A DNA stretch of 64,000 nt from Aliidongia dinghuensis (GTDB lineage Bacteria; Pseudomonadota; Alphaproteobacteria; ATCC43930; CGMCC-115725): positions 1-64,000 of the forward strand of contig NZ_BMJQ01000028.1 of assembly GCF_014643535.1 (NCBI RefSeq), written 5' to 3'. The notes under the pieces were generated by a model. The model was not told the origin of the DNA, ran no database searches, and saw only the letters and a program-made list of their open reading frames with translations. The translations under genes were made by a program, and so were the position numbers. Shown here piece after piece: positions 60,697 through 64,000 of the stretch (position 1 is the first letter of the stretch; each line of letters starts with the position of its first letter).

Positions 60697-61397
60697 AGCA
60701 TCTCCTCGGTCGCCATCCGGATCAGATGGAGGTCGAGGTCGCCGCGGAACGAGCCCGTGAAGCGGATCATGGGCTCGACCTTGGTATAACCGTATGAGCG
60801 GACGACGCCCTTCTCCACCAGCGCCGGCTCGACCATGCTGACTGTGTAGTCGGTCTCCCACCGGGCATGGGCATAGGCGCGCGAGATCCGGGGCAGGATG
60901 CTCGACAGCCCGATGCCGCGGCAGCGCGGGTGATACCAGCCGCCGCCGGAAAAGACGACCCGACCGCCGATCTGCGCGGCCGATGGCGCCAGCACCTCGC
61001 AACGCTCGCCCGCGGCGAGGTGCGGTGCCGGATCCCGATAGAACAGGCGGAGCGAGGCGAGCTCGGCCGCGAGCGAGCTCTGCTGCAGCGGCAGGAAACG
61101 CGCTGCCTGCGTTGCGACGATCTCGTCGTCGGCGTCGCAGCCGGCGATCCAGAAGGCATTTGCCGGGTCGAGATCGCTGTGCACCGGGTTGAAGATCGGC
61201 ACCAGCCTGCCCCAGCTGGCGCGCGATTGCTCGTTCACCTGCCGCAGCAGATCGAAATCCTGCTGCAGCGACAGGCGGATGCCTCGGTCGAAGGCGGCGC
61301 GGTCGGCCTGCAGCATGAACCGGGCCAGCAGCCGGATCGGCCCCTTGTCGAGCTGGATCTGATCCGGCAGCCGTTCGGACACGGATATCTTGGTCAT
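60579..61397 (-). CDS. GNAT-like acyltransferase candidate
   Basis: A 272-residue protein that may belong to the GNAT superfamily. Its acetyl-CoA loop could be RCRGIGLS (R-x-x-G-x-G), followed by the helix SILPRISRAYAHARWETDYT and the late strand SYGYTKVEPMIRF. FWIAGCDADDEIVATQAARFL is a GNAT-like early strand pair. The last roughly 39 residues (after LQDLTAWAA) are low-complexity and read opposite to the conserved end of the PAS-like gene. Substrate unknown. A palindrome lies 13 bases upstream of ATG 61397. Confidence 0.5.
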   Translation of the reverse strand: MTKISVSERLPDQIQLDKGPIRLLARFMLQADRAAFDRGIRLSLQQDFDLLRQVNEQSRASWGRLVPIFNPVHSDLDPANAFWIAGCDADDEIVATQAARFLPLQQSSLAAELASLRLFYRDPAPHLAAGERCEVLAPSAAQIGGRVVFSGGGWYHPRCRGIGLSSILPRISRAYAHARWETDYTVSMVEPALVEKGVVRSYGYTKVEPMIRFTGSFRGDLDLHLIRMATEEMLQDLTAWAAAGSSGYEERSTEAPQTKSSPRDRQGSIRRS

Positions 61398-61409
61398 TTT
61401 GGCTCACCG

Positions 61410-61427
61410 ATAGTTGAGACGAACTAT
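61410..61427. promoter_or_regulatory. palindrome upstream of the GNAT-like gene
   Basis: ATAGTT-GAGACG-AACTAT is a perfect 6-bp inverted repeat around a 6-base centre, 13 bases upstream of the GNAT-like start, between it and the sulfatase-like gene stop. A regulator site is possible; no cognate is obvious. Confidence 0.4.
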
Positions 61428-61493
61428 TGGCGACGCCATTTGAGCGAGGCGACAACGCCCCGAGCGTCAATCTTGAGTACAGATTGTTCGGGC

Positions 61494-63152
61494 TTACTCG
61501 GTCGATGAGGCTGCCGCCGGCGATGCCGTCTCGGCCGGGCCGGCGGCGACGGCGAGGAAGCGACCCATCAATTCCGCCATGGTGCCAGCGGAGCCGGTCG
61601 GCACGGCGCCGTCGACGAAGCCCCGATCGGCCAGACGCCGGAGGAACGCCGCGTCGCGGGACAGGATATGGATCGGCACGTCGTGCGAGGCGCTCGCGTG
61701 GCCGATCAGCGCCGGCGGCTGGTGGTCGCCCAGGATGATGGCGACGGCGCCGGCGTCGAGTGCCTGCGGCAGCCATTGGGCGAGCACGGTCAGGTCGTAC
61801 TCGACCGACTGCAGGTACGGCCCGGCCAGGTTGTTCCAGTCGGGCGGCGTCGCGATGCGGCGGGCCGTCTCGGGATCCTGGGTCAGGCGCTCGGCGTCCG
61901 CCGGCTCCGCCACGACCGGCGGCACCGGATGAAACGGAATATGGCTCGACACCAGCACGATCTGGGCGAACAGCGGCCGGGCCGGGTCGCGCGGCAGGGC
62001 AAGGGCGCGGTCGAGCGCATATTGGTCCGGAATGGCGAACCAGCCGAAGTTCGGGCCGGTATATTGGAAATCGTCAGTGCCGACGATCCGCTCGAAGCCC
62101 CAGAAGGCGGCGTTGGCAAGCGGCGTCTTCAGGCCTGGCTGGATGTCGAAGGTCTGCCAGCCGGCCTTGGCCATGACGCCGGGCCAGGTCGGCCGATCGG
62201 TCGTCGTCTCCAGCGTGTAGAGTCGCTGATTGGGAAGCCAGGTCCCGGCATCGACCGTGCCGTGGGCGAACCAGGAACCGCCGCCGTAGGTCGGCGAAGC
62301 GATGCGCGCGCTGCGCAGGCTGACGCCCGCCGCCGTGAGCCGCTCCTGGAACTGGGTCAGCGCCGGCAGTGCCCGGGTGCGGAGCTCCGGATCGTCGAGC
62401 AGCACGGCGCCGTAGGATTCGAAGAAGATCAGCCAGACGTCGCGCCGGCCGAGGCCGCCGAGGGCCGTCGGCGTGGCGGGCGGCGGACCGAGCCGCGCCA
62501 GGAAAGCGCTTTGGTCGCCGTGGGCGAGCCTCCAGGCATCGACCACGGTTCCGGCCTGACGGTCGAGCGACGTCACGGTGCCGAGCGCCACGAAGCGGGC
62601 GCCCTCGGGCGTGCGCGCGACAATGAAGGCGAGGGTCGCGAGGCCGAGCGGCAGCAGCCTGAGCGCCTGCGGCCATTGGCCGAGCCCGCGCTCGACGGCG
62701 CCGAGACTGAGGGCGATCGCGGCGACGAGGCCGATCGGCACGATGAGTGCCGCGACGGCGGCGCCGAGCAATTGCCAGGGGCTGGCGGCGCCGGCGAAGA
62801 GCGAGACAAGCGACGGCACATGGCCGAGGTCGGCGGCAAGATCGAGATCGCGACCCATCAGCGCCGGCCCCTCGACGTCGGCGAGATGGACGAGCGCCAG
62901 CGGCAACAGCACGGCGGCCAGGAACCAGCGCAGCGGCCAGGGCCAGCGCCGGCCGACGAGCGGCGCCAGCGAGACGACGGCGAGGAGCGCCAGGAATTCG
63001 GCCGGCACGCGCGGGTCAAGCGAGGGCAAACGGCCGACCCGGCTTGCGGTCAGCGCGAACAGGCCGAACAGCAGGATCAGCCCCACGAGCATGGCCAGGC
63101 TCGGGTATTTGACGCTCTCGCGCCGCCGCCGGATCCGGTTCGTTGACTGCAT
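61494..63152 (-). CDS. membrane sulfatase/LTA-synthase-like hydrolase
   Basis: A 552-residue protein with about five transmembrane helices in the first 200 residues and a C-terminal sulfatase-type (alkaline phosphatase superfamily) domain. Metal/catalytic motifs: DVWLIFFESYGA (metal Glu), the nucleophile region RIASPTYGGGSWFAHG, and ILGDHQPPALIGHASASHD near the end. LtaS and phosphoethanolamine-transferase relatives share this arrangement with the domain outside the membrane; it probably modifies or transfers phospho-groups on an envelope glycan or lipid. AAGGGA precedes ATG 63152. Confidence 0.8.
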   Translation of the reverse strand: MQSTNRIRRRRESVKYPSLAMLVGLILLFGLFALTASRVGRLPSLDPRVPAEFLALLAVVSLAPLVGRRWPWPLRWFLAAVLLPLALVHLADVEGPALMGRDLDLAADLGHVPSLVSLFAGAASPWQLLGAAVAALIVPIGLVAAIALSLGAVERGLGQWPQALRLLPLGLATLAFIVARTPEGARFVALGTVTSLDRQAGTVVDAWRLAHGDQSAFLARLGPPPATPTALGGLGRRDVWLIFFESYGAVLLDDPELRTRALPALTQFQERLTAAGVSLRSARIASPTYGGGSWFAHGTVDAGTWLPNQRLYTLETTTDRPTWPGVMAKAGWQTFDIQPGLKTPLANAAFWGFERIVGTDDFQYTGPNFGWFAIPDQYALDRALALPRDPARPLFAQIVLVSSHIPFHPVPPVVAEPADAERLTQDPETARRIATPPDWNNLAGPYLQSVEYDLTVLAQWLPQALDAGAVAIILGDHQPPALIGHASASHDVPIHILSRDAAFLRRLADRGFVDGAVPTGSAGTMAELMGRFLAVAAGPAETASPAAASSTE

Positions 63153-63273
63153 GTGCCGTTCCCTTGCGCGTCATCCGTTCGATGCCGCGGCTCTGTGGGG
63201 GGAGCTCCAAGGGCTTGAGATAGCGCAAAGCGCCACAGGGCGTAACCGTGTTCGATCGTCTCAAGGCGGTCGC

Positions 63274-63304
63274 CTTGCGGCACTTGGGCGCGGCGCCCAT
63301 ATCT
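63274..63304 (+). promoter_or_regulatory. heat-shock (RpoH, sigma-32-type) promoter of clpB
   Basis: CTTG (63274-63277) and CCCATATCT (63296-63304) are separated by 18 bases. This matches the alphaproteobacterial RpoH pattern CTTG-N17/18-CYTATNT except for one C/T change. It is 74 bases upstream of the clpB start, as expected. Confidence 0.6.
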
Positions 63305-63377
63305 CCCCTTGGGTCGGGCCGCGCATCAGCCGATGGCGGCCCGAAATGGTGTGCTTCGGGCACCGAAAGGAGACAGT

Positions 63378-64000
63378 ATGAATATCGAAAAGTTCACGGA
63401 GCGATCCCAGGGCTTCCTTCAGGCCGCCCAGGGCCTGGCGCAGCGGCGCAATCATCAGCGCCTGATGCCTGAACATCTCATGAAGATCCTGCTCGACGAC
63501 AAGGAAGGTCTTGCTGCCAACCTGATCCGCAGCGCCGGCGGCGACCCGGCGGTGGCGCTCAACGGCGTCGAGACGGCGCTCGAGAAGCTGCCGCGCGTCG
63601 AGGGTGCTGGCGCCGGCCAGGTCTATCTGGGGCCAGAGCTCGCGCGCGTGCTCGACAATGCGGAGGAGCAGGCGAAGAAGGCGAACGATAGCTTCGTTAC
63701 CGCCGAACGGATGCTTTTGGCCCTGGCGATCGCGAGCGGCCCGGCGGCCGATGCGCTGAAGAGCGCCGGCGTCACGCCGCAGAAACTCAATCACGCGATC
63801 GAGCAGATCCGCCAGGGTCGCACGGCCGACAGCACCAATGCCGAGGCCGGCTATGATGCACTCAAGAAATACGGCCGCGACCTGACCCAGGCGGCGCGCG
63901 ACGGCAAGCTCGACCCGGTCATCGGCCGCGACGAGGAGATCCGCCGCACGATCCAGGTGCTGGCGCGCCGGACCAAGAACAACCCGGTGCTGATCGGCGA
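63378..64000 (+). CDS. clpB: ATP-dependent chaperone ClpB (3' end outside window)
   Basis: First 207 codons of ClpB, the Hsp100 disaggregase that rescues aggregated proteins with DnaK. The Clp N-domain repeats are complete ([41 protein letters not shown] and [13 protein letters not shown]). The first AAA module starts with [42 protein letters not shown], just before Walker A, where the window ends. ATG 63378 has AAAGGAGA upstream. A heat-shock promoter lies upstream. It is divergent from the sulfatase-like gene. Confidence 0.97.
   Translation, partial: MNIEKFTERSQGFLQAAQGLAQRRNHQRLMPEHLMKILLDDKEGLAANLIRSAGGDPAVALNGVETALEKLPRVEGAGAGQVYLGPELARVLDNAEEQAKKANDSFVTAERMLLALAIASGPAADALKSAGVTPQKLNHAIEQIRQGRTADSTNAEAGYDALKKYGRDLTQAARDGKLDPVIGRDEEIRRTIQVLARRTKNNPVLIG

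Noticed and set aside
61410-61427. Palindrome as a lux box with the adjacent gene as an autoinducer synthase
   Set aside because: The gene lacks LuxI-family conserved residues, and no LuxR gene is adjacent.
61668-63146. 492-codon plus-strand frame opposite the sulfatase-like gene
   Set aside because: Arg/Glu/Gly-rich shadow frame; membrane helices and sulfatase motifs are on the other strand.

Overview
The window is high-GC, densely coded bacterial chromosome. It reads as an alphaproteobacterium, most probably of the Rhodospirillales type. Supporting features are hflK-hflC-DUF2065-degP, a minC-minD-minE operon, a phasin, a malyl-CoA lyase plus MeaB GTPase (ethylmalonyl-CoA style carbon metabolism), a DUF2272 lipoprotein, and a small membrane protein overlapping an alanine/proline-rich exported repeat protein just upstream of xerD. 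The lineage is inferred from gene content and order only. No rRNA, tRNA, CRISPR array, insertion sequence or prophage was recognised.

Layout. 1-7.6 kb: end of a fibronectin type III membrane protein, an ApbC/Mrp iron-sulfur carrier, the hflKC-degP membrane quality-control operon, a DUF2272 lipoprotein and a short conserved protein. 7.1-10.8 kb: a large hybrid histidine kinase with a single-domain response regulator. 10.9-14.9 kb: a LacI-family repressor divergent from an intradiol dioxygenase / SDR / MDR catabolic operon with a recognisable LacI operator and a possible truncated gene at its end. 14.9-20 kb: envelope genes (beta-propeller, MipA/OmpV, MlaA) divergent from an OmpR/EnvZ-like pair. 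20-23.6 kb: a membrane protein preceded by a 13-bp tandem repeat, then four small exported proteins (two rich in His/Gly). 23.6-29.8 kb: a TetR regulator divergent from a three-subunit molybdenum aldehyde oxidoreductase (paoABC-like), then an unrecognised exported protein. 29.8-34.4 kb: GFA enzyme, NnrU-like protein, TetR regulator with a perfect palindrome, accA, malyl-CoA lyase and a small lipoprotein.

34.4-45.9 kb is mostly housekeeping: xerD, the exported repeat protein and its small partner, aroK-aroB, a CBS protein, hisC, tatA, a phasin, a nuclease-fold-like protein, minCDE and an MlaC-like protein. 46-54 kb: proline iminopeptidase, PagL-type lipid A deacylase, MAPEG protein, an FAD monooxygenase, rpmB, meaB, a patatin-like lipase and a LysR regulator. 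53.8-64 kb: a REP-like palindromic pair, a quinone oxidoreductase, a transglutaminase-like protein, a GlsB-type membrane protein, an Atm1-type ABC exporter, an MFS efflux protein, a PAS-like protein whose 3' end overlaps a convergent GNAT-like gene, a membrane sulfatase-like enzyme, and the start of clpB behind a heat-shock-type promoter.

The most interesting signals are regulatory or structural: three well-formed repressor operators in divergent promoters, a 13-bp x4 repeat in front of a membrane protein, an in-frame 15-bp x3 expansion inside a LacI repressor, a 118-bp convergent coding overlap, and a small membrane protein gene translationally overlapped with its neighbour. I found no single locus that is clearly a new defence or mobile system.
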